A stretch of 64,000 bases of DNA, taken from Actinophytocola sp963729115. Its GTDB lineage: Bacteria > Actinomycetota > Actinomycetes > Mycobacteriales > Pseudonocardiaceae. The notes under the pieces are model-generated. The model searched no databases and had not been told where the DNA came from. It was given only the letters and a program-made list of their open reading frames with translations. Of this stretch, positions 57,066 through 64,000 are shown piece after piece. Made by a program: the position numbers and the translations under genes. Each line of letters opens with the position of its first letter. Position 1 is the first letter of the stretch. The stretch lies in assembly GCA_963729115.1 (NCBI GenBank), contig CAVSMR010000011.1, positions 558,001-622,000 on the forward strand, read 5' to 3'.

Positions 57066-57763
57066 CCGCCCACGCGCTCCTCCAGCCGGTCCAGCCGGCC
57101 GAGCACCGGCTTGAGGGCCATGCCGACCGCGTCCGCGACGAGGCTCTGCACCGAGCCCGCGGCCTGGTAACCGGCGAGCGTGGCGCCGACCGCGTGCCGC
57201 GCCGCGCGCAGCTCCACGCCGAGCGCGCGCAGCACCTCGCCACCCGCGCCGTACGGCTCGGCGAGCAGGCCCAGCAGCAGGTGCTCGCAGCCGACGTAGT
57301 TGTGTCCCAGCGCGATCGCCTCGACGACGGTCAGCTCGAGCGCGTTCGCGGCCGTGCCGCTCATCCGCTCGCCGGCGCCGGACTCGTCCGCCGCGGGCAG
57401 CTGCTCGACCTCGCGCCGCACGGCGGCGGGCTCGACCTCGATCGACTGCAGCACGCGCAACGCCAGGTTCGCGCCCTCGGTGATCATGCCCAGCAACAGG
57501 TCCCGGGTGCCGACCTCCGCGGCCCCGCGCTCGCGGGCACCCCGGATCGCGAGCTTGATGACGTCCTTGGCCCGCTGGGTGAAGTGGGCCAGCGCGGCCG
57601 TCGGGTCCTCGTCGCCGAGATCCCCGAGGACCACGGCGCGGATGGCGCCCACCCGCTTCACGGACACCTCCAGTGCGCGCTGGCACACCGCCGAGACGGG
57701 CAGGCCGGTCTCCTTGACGGCGTCGGCGAGCTCGTCGGGCAGGTAGACGTTTATCTTTGGCAT
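57062..57763 (-). CDS. Ribbon-helix-helix plus Clp N-terminal domain protein
   Basis: 233 residues. The N-terminal 40 residues (PKINVYLPDELADAVKETGLPVSAVCQRALE) form a ribbon-helix-helix DNA-binding domain, followed by two Clp-N repeats (FTQRAKDVIKLAIRGARERGAAEVGTRDLLLGMI...; NALELTVVEAIALGHNYVGCEHLLLGLL). Clp-N domains normally recruit substrates to ClpC/ClpA, and no ATPase is present here. This fusion is consistent with a repressor whose stability or activity is coupled to proteolysis; family relatives exist in actinobacteria. ATG 57763. Divergent from the LacI gene with a 108-bp gap. Confidence 0.8.
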   Translation of the reverse strand: MPKINVYLPDELADAVKETGLPVSAVCQRALEVSVKRVGAIRAVVLGDLGDEDPTAALAHFTQRAKDVIKLAIRGARERGAAEVGTRDLLLGMITEGANLALRVLQSIEVEPAAVRREVEQLPAADESGAGERMSGTAANALELTVVEAIALGHNYVGCEHLLLGLLAEPYGAGGEVLRALGVELRAARHAVGATLAGYQAAGSVQSLVADAVGMALKPVLGRLDRLEERVGG

Positions 57764-57841
57764 ACCCCCATATATACCCCCTTATGGGGTTAGTAGGCAA
57801 ACCGTTGCCGCTGTCCAACACGCCGGGTAGCGTTGGCGAGC

Positions 57842-57855
57842 TGAATGCGCATACA
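57842..57855. promoter_or_regulatory. LacI-type operator at the regulator start
   Basis: TGAATGCGCATACA has the palindromic core ATGCGCAT and nearly matches the site at 59198 (TGTATGCGCTTACA). It lies 17 bp before the LacI GTG and includes the ribosome site area, pointing to autoregulation. Confidence 0.6.
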
Positions 57856-57871
57856 GGAGGACGGTTACCGG

Positions 57872-58930
57872 GTGAGTGCCCCCACGGTCTATGACGTCGC
57901 CGAGCGGGCGCAGGTGTCCATCGCGACCGTGTCCCGCGTCTACCGCAATCCCGACACCGTCCGCGCGCAGACCCGCGAGCGCGTGCTCGCCGTGGCGCGC
58001 GAGCTCGGCTACGTGCCCAGCGGCAACGCGCGCGGGCTGGCCAGCCGCACGACCGGCGTGCTCGGGCTCTGCTTCCCCGACTACGCCGACCCGGAGGTCG
58101 ACAACCCCGAGGCCGGTTCCGACGACGCCGCGGACGACCCCGAGCACATGCTCTACGCGGACGAGATCACCCGCGGCATGGAGCGCGCGGCCCGGCGGCA
58201 CGGGTATGCGCTGCTGATCGCCGCCTCGCTCGACGGCGGCCCGGAGAGCCTGGTCGCGAAGGTCGCCGGCCGGGTGGACGGGTTCGCGGTGCTCGCCCGC
58301 ACCGTGGCGACCGAGGACCTGGAGATCATCTCCCGGCGGCTGCCGATCGTGATGATCGCCGGCCCGCGGGAGATCGACCACCTCGACCACCTGCAGGTCG
58401 CGAACGACGACGGCGAGTACGCGCTGACCCGGCACCTGATCGACGACCACGGGCTGACCCGGCTCGCGTTCATCGGCGGCGGCGACGACTCCCCGGACGC
58501 GACCGCCCGCTTCCGCGGGTTCCAGCGCGCGCTCGGCGACGCCGGCCTGCCGGTGCCCGCCGAGCCCGCCACCCGCGGCAACTTCACCCAGGCCGACGGG
58601 CGGGCCGCCACGGAGCGGCTGCTCGACGCGGCCGGCGAGACGCCGCAGGCGCTGGTGTGCGCGAACGACCAGATGGCCGTCGGCGCGCTGCAGACCCTGG
58701 AGCGGCGCGGCATCGGCGTACCGCGGGACGTGGCGGTGGTCGGCTTCGACGGCATCCCGCTCGGCCGGGTCGTGCGACCGAGCCTCACCACCGTCAGCCA
58801 GCCCATGCGCCGCCTCGGCGAGACCGCGGTGGACCTGCTCGTGGAGCGGCTGGGCGAGCCGGACCGCGAGCCACGCTCGGTCGTGCTCCCGGTCAGCCAA
58901 ACCCGCCGCACCAGCTGCGGCTGCCCCTAA
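57872..58930 (+). CDS. LacI family transcriptional regulator
   Basis: 352 residues. The helix-turn-helix PTVYDVAERAQVSIATVSRVYRNPDTVRAQTRERVLAVARELGYVPSGNARGLAS is at residues 5-60, followed by the periplasmic-binding-protein-like domain (VDGFAVLARTVATED; LVCANDQMAVGALQTLERRGIGVPRDVAVVGFDGIPLGRVVRPSLTTVSQPMRRLG). GTG 57872 fits GGAGGA 10 bp upstream. It presumably senses a sugar and represses itself and the GH39-GH13 genes through the TGTATGCGCTTACA-type operators. The end RRTSCGC is slightly unusual. The ligand is unknown. Confidence 0.92.
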   Translation: MSAPTVYDVAERAQVSIATVSRVYRNPDTVRAQTRERVLAVARELGYVPSGNARGLASRTTGVLGLCFPDYADPEVDNPEAGSDDAADDPEHMLYADEITRGMERAARRHGYALLIAASLDGGPESLVAKVAGRVDGFAVLARTVATEDLEIISRRLPIVMIAGPREIDHLDHLQVANDDGEYALTRHLIDDHGLTRLAFIGGGDDSPDATARFRGFQRALGDAGLPVPAEPATRGNFTQADGRAATERLLDAAGETPQALVCANDQMAVGALQTLERRGIGVPRDVAVVGFDGIPLGRVVRPSLTTVSQPMRRLGETAVDLLVERLGEPDREPRSVVLPVSQTRRTSCGCP

Positions 58931-59167
58931 CCCCGCGAGTCCCCCGCTCCCAACCGCGAGTCCCCCGTTCCGGACGCCGAGTCCCCCGTTCTCGCGAGTC
59001 CAACGCTCCCGACCTGCGAGTCCAACGCTCGCGTCGCCCGAGTCCAACCCTCAAGTCACCGGTACCGCCAACTCGCAGGCCGGAACGGGGGACTCGCGCG
59101 CCGGAACGGGGGACTCGCGGGGTCTGAGTGGGGGACTCGCGGGGTCTGAGTGGGGGACTCGCGGGTA
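58931..59167. repeat. Cluster of GCGAGTCC-type repeats in both orientations
   Basis: About ten short units: three of the CGCGAGTCCCCCG type and three of the CGAGTCCAACG type in one orientation, then two GGAACGGGGGACTCGCG and two TGAGTGGGGGACTCGCGGG units in the opposite orientation. Together they form a long imperfect inverted repeat between the LacI gene and the GH39 operator. It probably folds into a large RNA hairpin and may end the LacI message. Confidence 0.8.
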
Positions 59168-59197
59168 TCGGTTGCGGGCGGGGTGGGGGGCACCTAG

Positions 59198-59224
59198 TGT
59201 ATGCGCTTACAGGAAGCGCTTACA
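59198..59224 (+). promoter_or_regulatory. LacI-type operator pair before the GH39 gene
   Basis: TGTATGCGCTTACA (59198-59211) is a near-perfect palindrome with a central CG, followed by AGGAAGCGCTTACA (59211-59224), sharing the GCGCTTACA half. They lie 16-42 bp before the GH39 start, the position for repression. The half-site ATGCGCATACA recurs at the LacI gene. Confidence 0.7.
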
Positions 59225-59239
59225 GACAAGGGGGCGACG

Positions 59240-61075
59240 GTGACCGAGACCAGCGCGCGCGAGGACTGGGAGCAGCGCATCGGGCTGCCGAGCGACGAGC
59301 GGCTCGCCGGCATGGGCGAGCTGCCCCCGCCGCAGGACCTCGTCGCGGAGGCCGGCACCGGGCTCGTCCGGCTGGACTGGCTGCCGGTGGAGGGCGCGCT
59401 CGGCTACCTCGTGCACCGGGCCACGTCCGCCGACGGCCCCTTCGAACCGCTGGACCACCTCGGCGGCGACGTGCTCGCGGTACCGCACCCGCCCTATGCC
59501 GACACGCTCGTCGAGCCGGGCACGACCTATCACTACCGGGTGGCCACCTGGAGCGACGGAGGCGCGGGGGCGCTTTCCGGCACCGCCTCCGCCACTCCCA
59601 GTCAAGCGGGACCGGCGCCGGCGCGGGTGGTCGTGTCCGTCGACACGACCGCGGCGCCGGCCCCGCTGCCGGACGTCTGGCGCCGCATGATCGGCGCCGA
59701 GCACTTCTCACTGCTGATCTGGGACCAGCCCGGCGCCGGCGGCTCGGACGTCGCCGCCGAGTACGCCGAGGCGCTGCGGATCATGCGGGACGAGGTCGGC
59801 GTGCGGTCCGTCCGCGCGCACGGCACGTTCCTCCCGGAGACGGTCACCGTCCGCGAGGACGGCTCGTTCGACTTCTCCGGCCTGGACGAGGTCTACGACC
59901 GGTTCCTCGAGACCGGGCTCAAGCCCGTGGTCGAGCTGTCGTTCATGCCCGCCGCCCTGTGCGCGGACCCGGACTACACGGTCTTCGAGTACGACGCCAC
60001 CGTGTCGGTGCCGAAGGACTGGGCGCGCTGGGCCGAGCTCGTCCGCGACCTGACCGTGCACCTGCGCGAGCGCTACGGCGCGGACGAGGTCGCCACGTGG
60101 GAGTTCGAGGTCTGGAACGAGGCCAACCTCGAGGTCTTCTGGAACGGCACCCAGGAGGACTACCACAAGCTCTACGAGTACGCGGCGCGCGCGGTGAAGA
60201 GCGTCGACGAGCGGATCCCGGTGGGCGGGCCGTCCTCGGCCGCGGCCGGCTGGGTGGGCGCGCTGCTGGAGTACTGCCTGGCGCACGACGTGCCGCTCGA
60301 CTTCGTCTCCACGCACACCTACGGCAACGCGCCGCTGGACATGCGGCCGCTGACCCGGTCGTACGCGAAGGCCACCGGCCGCGCCGAGCCGGAGATCCTG
60401 TGGACCGAGTGGGGCGTGACGCCCACGCACTTCCACCGGGTCAACGACTCGGTGTTCGCCGCGCCCTTCGTGCTGCGCGGCATGAAGAGCGCGCTCGCCA
60501 CCACCGACTGCCTGTCCTACTGGGTGGCCTCCGACCAGTTCGAGGAGCTGGGCTGGCCGCCGCGGCTGCTGCACGGCGGGTTCGGCCTGCTGACCGTCGG
60601 CAACCTGCGCAAGCCGCGGTTCTGGGCGCTCGCGATGCTCTCCGCGCTCGCCGGCGGCCGCATCCCGGCGGCGGTGACCGGCGACGGCGCCGAGGCGATG
60701 GTCGAGGCGCTGGCGACGAAGACGGTGGCGACGGTGGACGTGCTGGTGTGGAACGGCACGCTCGATCAGTCCAAAATCGACGGTGCGGGGATCCTGGACC
60801 GGACCGCGACCGTCGAGCTGACCGGGCTCGCCCCGGGCCGGTACTCGGTGGCGTCCGGGCGGGTCGACGAGGAGCACGCGAACGTCAAGCGGAACTGGGC
60901 ACAGCTCGGCGGCGGCGACTGGCCCTCGGCGGAGCAGTGGGACACGCTGCGTGCCGCCGACACGCTGCCGATCGAGTACCTTGCGGACGTGGAGGTCGGC
61001 GCGGACGGGACCGCGTCGGTCACCGTGGACGTACCGATGCCGGGGATCCGGTCGCTGCGGCTGACCCGGCGGTAA
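59240..61075 (+). CDS. GH39 glycoside hydrolase (beta-xylosidase type), intracellular
   Basis: 611 residues with no signal peptide. The N-terminal part (about 35-125, LVRLDWLPVEGALGYLVHRATSADGPFEPL..., TYHYRVATWSDGG) is a fibronectin III-like domain. The barrel follows with VVELSFMP, the acid/base Glu in WEFEVWNEANLEVFW near 293 and the nucleophile in ILWTEWGVTPTHFHRVND near 390. The last part is a beta-sandwich. GH39 enzymes act on beta-xylosides or related aryl/uronic substrates. GTG 59240 with AAGGGGG upstream. The GH13 gene follows 20 bp after the stop in the same operon, under the LacI operators. Confidence 0.85.
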   Translation: MTETSAREDWEQRIGLPSDERLAGMGELPPPQDLVAEAGTGLVRLDWLPVEGALGYLVHRATSADGPFEPLDHLGGDVLAVPHPPYADTLVEPGTTYHYRVATWSDGGAGALSGTASATPSQAGPAPARVVVSVDTTAAPAPLPDVWRRMIGAEHFSLLIWDQPGAGGSDVAAEYAEALRIMRDEVGVRSVRAHGTFLPETVTVREDGSFDFSGLDEVYDRFLETGLKPVVELSFMPAALCADPDYTVFEYDATVSVPKDWARWAELVRDLTVHLRERYGADEVATWEFEVWNEANLEVFWNGTQEDYHKLYEYAARAVKSVDERIPVGGPSSAAAGWVGALLEYCLAHDVPLDFVSTHTYGNAPLDMRPLTRSYAKATGRAEPEILWTEWGVTPTHFHRVNDSVFAAPFVLRGMKSALATTDCLSYWVASDQFEELGWPPRLLHGGFGLLTVGNLRKPRFWALAMLSALAGGRIPAAVTGDGAEAMVEALATKTVATVDVLVWNGTLDQSKIDGAGILDRTATVELTGLAPGRYSVASGRVDEEHANVKRNWAQLGGGDWPSAEQWDTLRAADTLPIEYLADVEVGADGTASVTVDVPMPGIRSLRLTRR

Positions 61076-61095
61076 CGAGCGAGCGAGGAGCGTAC

Positions 61096-62625
61096 ATGGC
61101 CGACTGGTTGACGGATGCCGTCCTGTACCAGATCTACCCGCAGAGCTACGCGGACAGCAATGGCGACGGCATCGGCGACCTGAACGGCGTCGAGTCCAAA
61201 CTGGACTACCTGGCCTGGCTCGGGGTCAACACGGTGTGGCTCAACCCGTGCTTCGTCTCCCCCATGCGCGACGCCGGCTACGACGTGGCCGACTACCTCG
61301 CGATCGACCCGCGCTACGGCACCGCCGACGACCTGTCGAAGCTGGTCGACGCCGCCCGGGGGCGGGGCATCCGCGTGCTGCTGGACCTGGTGGCCGGGCA
61401 CACGTCCGACCAGCACCCGTGGTTCCAGCACTCGGCGAACGACCCGTCCGACCACCGGTTCATCTGGTCGGACCGGCAGGCCGATGGCTTCCAGCCGTCG
61501 CCGGGCTCCCGGCCGGGTTTCTACCTGCCGAACTTCTTCCCGGTGCAGCCGGCGCTGAACTTCGGCTACGCGCGGATGGACCCGGCAGAGCCGTGGCGCC
61601 AGCCGGTCGACGCCGAGGGACCGCGGGCGAACCGCCAGGCGCTGCGCGACATCATGGACCACTGGCTGCGCGCCGGCGTCTCCGGCTTCCGGGTGGACAT
61701 GGCGTCGTCGCTGGTGAAGGACGACGCGGGCAAGGTGGAGACCGGGAAGCTGTGGCGCGAGTTGCGGCAGTGGATCGACTCCGCGCACCCGGAGGCGGTG
61801 CTGCTCAGCGAGTGGGCGCAGCCGCAGGTGTCGGTGCCGGCCGGGTTCCACGCGGACTTCTTCCTGCACTTCGGGTCCAGCCAGGCGTTCCGCTCGTTAT
61901 GGCACAACGGCGCGGTGTACGACGACACGTGGCGGCCGCCACGGGCGTGCTTCTTCGACCCGTCCGGCGCGGGCTCGATCGCGGAGTTCCTGGCCGAGTG
62001 GGCCACCGCGACGACCGTGATCGGCCACAGTGGACACATCATCCTGCCGACGTCGAACCACGACTTCCCCAGGCTGGTCGCGGGCTCGCGCACCGCCGAC
62101 CAGGCCCGGGCGGCATTCGTGTTCGTCATGACCTGGCCCACGCTGCCGGCCGTGTACTACGGCGACGAGATCGGCATGCAGTACCAGCCGGGCCTGCCGG
62201 ACCTGGAGGGCGCGACCCTGGGGCCGCCGCGCGCGGGCTACAACCGGGCGGGCTCGCGCACCCCGATGCAGTGGGACGCGAGCGATCCCGACGTCACGTA
62301 CCTGCCGCCGCACCCGTCGCCGGAGCGCCCGAACGTGGCCGACTCGCAGGCGGACCCGGACTCCCTGCTGAACCTGGTGCGCGAGCTGATCGCCCTGCGC
62401 AAGGCCAACCCGTCGCTCGGTGCGGCGAGTAGCGTCGAGATCCTGAACCCGGGCTACCCGTTCGTCTACCGTCGCGGCGAGTTCACGGTGGCGGTGAACC
62501 CGTCCTTCACGCCGGTGACCGCGGACGTCCCCGCACCGGGCGAGCTGGTGCTGGGCCGGGGCGCGGACCACGCGGCCGGCCGCCTGCGCATGGACAGGTT
62601 CAGCTACGCGATCTTCCGCGCCTGA
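61096..62625 (+). CDS. GH13 alpha-glucosidase-like enzyme
   Basis: 509 residues. The order is VLYQIYPQSYADSNGDGIGDLNGV, then YDVADYLAIDPRYGTADDLSKLV, LLDLVAGHTSDQHPWF, the nucleophile in GVSGFRVDMASSLV, acid/base near LLSEWAQPQV and transition-state Asp in PTSNHDFPRL, as in oligo-1,6-glucosidase/trehalulose-synthase-type enzymes. The C-terminal domain is short. GTSxHDx is replaced by SNHD, normal for the family. It is cytoplasmic. ATG 61096 has GCGAGGAG 5 bp upstream. It would hydrolyse or isomerise a small alpha-glucoside imported by this locus; exact specificity unknown. Confidence 0.88.
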   Translation: MADWLTDAVLYQIYPQSYADSNGDGIGDLNGVESKLDYLAWLGVNTVWLNPCFVSPMRDAGYDVADYLAIDPRYGTADDLSKLVDAARGRGIRVLLDLVAGHTSDQHPWFQHSANDPSDHRFIWSDRQADGFQPSPGSRPGFYLPNFFPVQPALNFGYARMDPAEPWRQPVDAEGPRANRQALRDIMDHWLRAGVSGFRVDMASSLVKDDAGKVETGKLWRELRQWIDSAHPEAVLLSEWAQPQVSVPAGFHADFFLHFGSSQAFRSLWHNGAVYDDTWRPPRACFFDPSGAGSIAEFLAEWATATTVIGHSGHIILPTSNHDFPRLVAGSRTADQARAAFVFVMTWPTLPAVYYGDEIGMQYQPGLPDLEGATLGPPRAGYNRAGSRTPMQWDASDPDVTYLPPHPSPERPNVADSQADPDSLLNLVRELIALRKANPSLGAASSVEILNPGYPFVYRRGEFTVAVNPSFTPVTADVPAPGELVLGRGADHAAGRLRMDRFSYAIFRA

Positions 62626-62644
62626 CCCTCGCGCACCACCGGCG

Positions 62645-64000
62645 TCAGCGCGAGTCGGCGCGTGCCCACGGGTTGGGCAGGGCGTCCAGCAGCAGCTGGG
62701 TGTACTCGGCCGTGGACGAGCGGATGACCGACAGCGTCGGGCCCTGCTCGACCACCGAGCCCGACTGCAGCACCAGCACCTCGTCCGCGAGCAGGCGCGC
62801 CGACAGGAGGTCGTGGGTGATGTAGAGCATCGCCAGGTCCCGCTTGCGGACCAGCTCGTCGAGCAGCTCCACCATCTCCGCGCGGATGGACACGTCCAGC
62901 ATCGACACCGGCTCGTCGGCCACCAGGACCGACGGCTGCGGGGCCAGCGCCCGCGCGACCACCACCCGCTGCCGCTGCCCGCCGGACATCTGGTGCGGGT
63001 AGCGGTCCAGGAAGTCCACCGGCAGCCCGACCGTCGACAGCAGCGACGCCGCCCGCGCCCGGGCGTCGCTCGTGGACAGTCCGAGGTGGTTGCGCAGCGG
63101 CCGCGACAGCGCCTGCCACACGGTCTTCACCGGGTTCAGCGCCGAGAACGGGTCCTGGAACACCAGCTGCACGTGCCGGCGATACCCGCGCAGCGCCCGC
63201 CCGCGCAGTCCGTGCACCGCCGTGTCGCCGAAGCGCACCGAGCCCGCGTCCGGCCGCTCGATCCCCGTGATCAGCTTCGCGATCGTCGACTTGCCGCTGC
63301 CGCTCTGTCCCACCAGAGCCGTCACCCGCCCGCGCCGCAAGGAGAACGACACGTCCGACACCGCAGCGACGCTGCCCCGCCGACGCGTCGCGTACGTCTT
63401 GCTGACCCCGTCGACGGTCAGCACCTCGTCCGACGTCTCCGGCGCGCGGTCGGGCCGGGTGTACCGGCTCTCCAGGTCCACCCGCGACTCGGGAGACGTG
63501 GCCGCCACGTGGCAGGCGATCCGCGAACCGTTCAGCGCGACCAGCGCCGGCGCCTCGGTCCGGCAGCGGTCGAGCACCTCCGGGCAGCGGTCGGCGAACA
63601 GGCAGCCCTCGTGCGCGAGCGACAGGTCCGGCGGCCGGCCCGGGATGTAGGCGACGTCGACCTCCTCGTCGCGCGGGTCGGCGTAGCTGCCCAGGAGCCC
63701 GCGGGTGTACGGGTGCCGCGGCGCACGCAGCATCGCCCCCGACGCCTGCTCCTCCACCAGCTCGCCGGCGTACATGACCAGCACCCGGTCGGTCACCTCG
63801 AGCACCGTGCCCAGGTCGTGACTGATCAGCAGGACGGCGAAGCCCTTCTCCCGCTGCAGCTTCCGCACGCTGTCCAGAATGGACCGCTGCACGACGACGT
63901 CGAGCCCGGTCGTCGGCTCGTCCAGCACGACGAGCTTCGGGTCCAGCGCGAGCGCCAGCGCGAGGGCCACCCGCTGCTTCATGCCGCCGGAGAGCTCGTG
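62645..64000 (-). CDS. Fused double ABC ATPase for oligopeptide-type uptake, 5' end outside the window
   Basis: The coding frame runs off the right edge, giving 445 residues from the internal Met plus six more. The first ATPase is seen from its signature HELSGGMKQRV, with Walker B LVVLDEPTTGLD, then the oligo-HPY zone (HPYTRGLLGSYADP, CLFADRCPEVLDRCRTEAPAL with a Cys cluster). The second ATPase has Walker A VGQSGSGKSTIAKLI, signature MSGGQRQRVVVARAL and SVLVADEPVSMLD. This is a DppD-DppF type fusion that energises peptide/nickel or oligosaccharide import. Permease and binding-protein genes are likely just outside on the right. It converges on the GH13 gene, 19 bp apart. Confidence 0.92.
   Translation of the reverse strand, partial: HELSGGMKQRVALALALALDPKLVVLDEPTTGLDVVVQRSILDSVRKLQREKGFAVLLISHDLGTVLEVTDRVLVMYAGELVEEQASGAMLRAPRHPYTRGLLGSYADPRDEEVDVAYIPGRPPDLSLAHEGCLFADRCPEVLDRCRTEAPALVALNGSRIACHVAATSPESRVDLESRYTRPDRAPETSDEVLTVDGVSKTYATRRRGSVAAVSDVSFSLRRGRVTALVGQSGSGKSTIAKLITGIERPDAGSVRFGDTAVHGLRGRALRGYRRHVQLVFQDPFSALNPVKTVWQALSRPLRNHLGLSTSDARARAASLLSTVGLPVDFLDRYPHQMSGGQRQRVVVARALAPQPSVLVADEPVSMLDVSIRAEMVELLDELVRKRDLAMLYITHDLLSARLLADEVLVLQSGSVVEQGPTLSVIRSSTAEYTQLLLDALPNPWARADSR

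Noticed and set aside
58931..59167. Possible CRISPR array
   Set aside because: Units are short, vary in sequence, occur in both orientations and lack unique spacers of equal length; no cas genes.
1..64000. tRNA, rRNA, insertion sequences, phage integration sites
   Set aside because: No cloverleaf, rRNA segment, transposase, integrase or terminal inverted repeat could be recognised by eye.

Overview
The window is about 73% GC, uses GTG and TTG starts freely, and has short intergenic gaps and frequent 4-bp start/stop overlaps. Together with SapB-type lanthipeptide genes, an ECF sigma factor with a SnoaL-like tail, DUF2277/DUF2630 proteins, a deazaflavin nitroreductase family protein and a Rv-style LexA box, this points to a filamentous actinomycete, most likely Pseudonocardiaceae (Amycolatopsis-like). 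No rRNA, tRNA, CRISPR array or transposase was recognised. The genus is an inference.

Left part (1-12.8 kb): a small secondary-metabolism locus. A single NRPS protein (C-like, A and PCP domains) is followed 5 bp later by an MIO-type aminomutase closely resembling the tyrosine 2,3-aminomutase of enediyne pathways. Around them lie two group-D flavin monooxygenase-like proteins, a solute-binding-fold protein with no signal peptide, a Tat-exported multicopper oxidase and a DUF885 putative metallohydrolase. The logical product is a carrier-bound beta-tyrosine-type unit that is then oxidised. The NRPS condensation domain has lost its HHxxxDG motif. A partial gene at the left edge may extend the locus.

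12.4-21 kb: an ECF sigma factor/cupin pair and a DoxX protein, then a minus-strand set HerA-like ATPase, SbcD (Mre11), SbcC (Rad50) and NurA-like nuclease. The order is that of the archaeal DNA end-resection operon.

21-28.6 kb: a complete class III (SapB/AmfS-like) lanthipeptide cluster: LanKC synthetase, a 49-residue precursor with three tandem SxxSxxxC units, two half-size ABC exporters, and a convergent LuxR-type regulator whose phosphoacceptor Asp appears to be Ala. A strong hairpin separates precursor from exporters.

28.6-42.5 kb: small conserved proteins, an SDR and a carboxylate-amine ligase in one run; a secreted SGNH lipase overlapping tail-to-tail with a phospholipase D family protein; then a glycogen/trehalose run malQ, glgX, treY, treZ.

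42.5-57.8 kb: mostly housekeeping and envelope genes: AI-2E-type and FUSC-type membrane proteins, a sodium:solute symporter with a small membrane partner, dinB with a perfect LexA box across its start, a secreted EEP-family phosphatase/nuclease, and a two-component system with a PepSY protein. The two-component region holds two matching inverted repeats (GGTTAAGG-N4-CCTAA) likely to be response-regulator operators.

57.8-64 kb: a carbohydrate locus: a LacI regulator with TGTATGCGCTTACA-type operators, an intracellular GH39 and a GH13 enzyme, and the C-terminal part of a fused oligopeptide-type ABC ATPase running off the right edge. Three intergenic spots (4.7, 23.9 and 59 kb) share a short GCGAGTCC-type repeat family.
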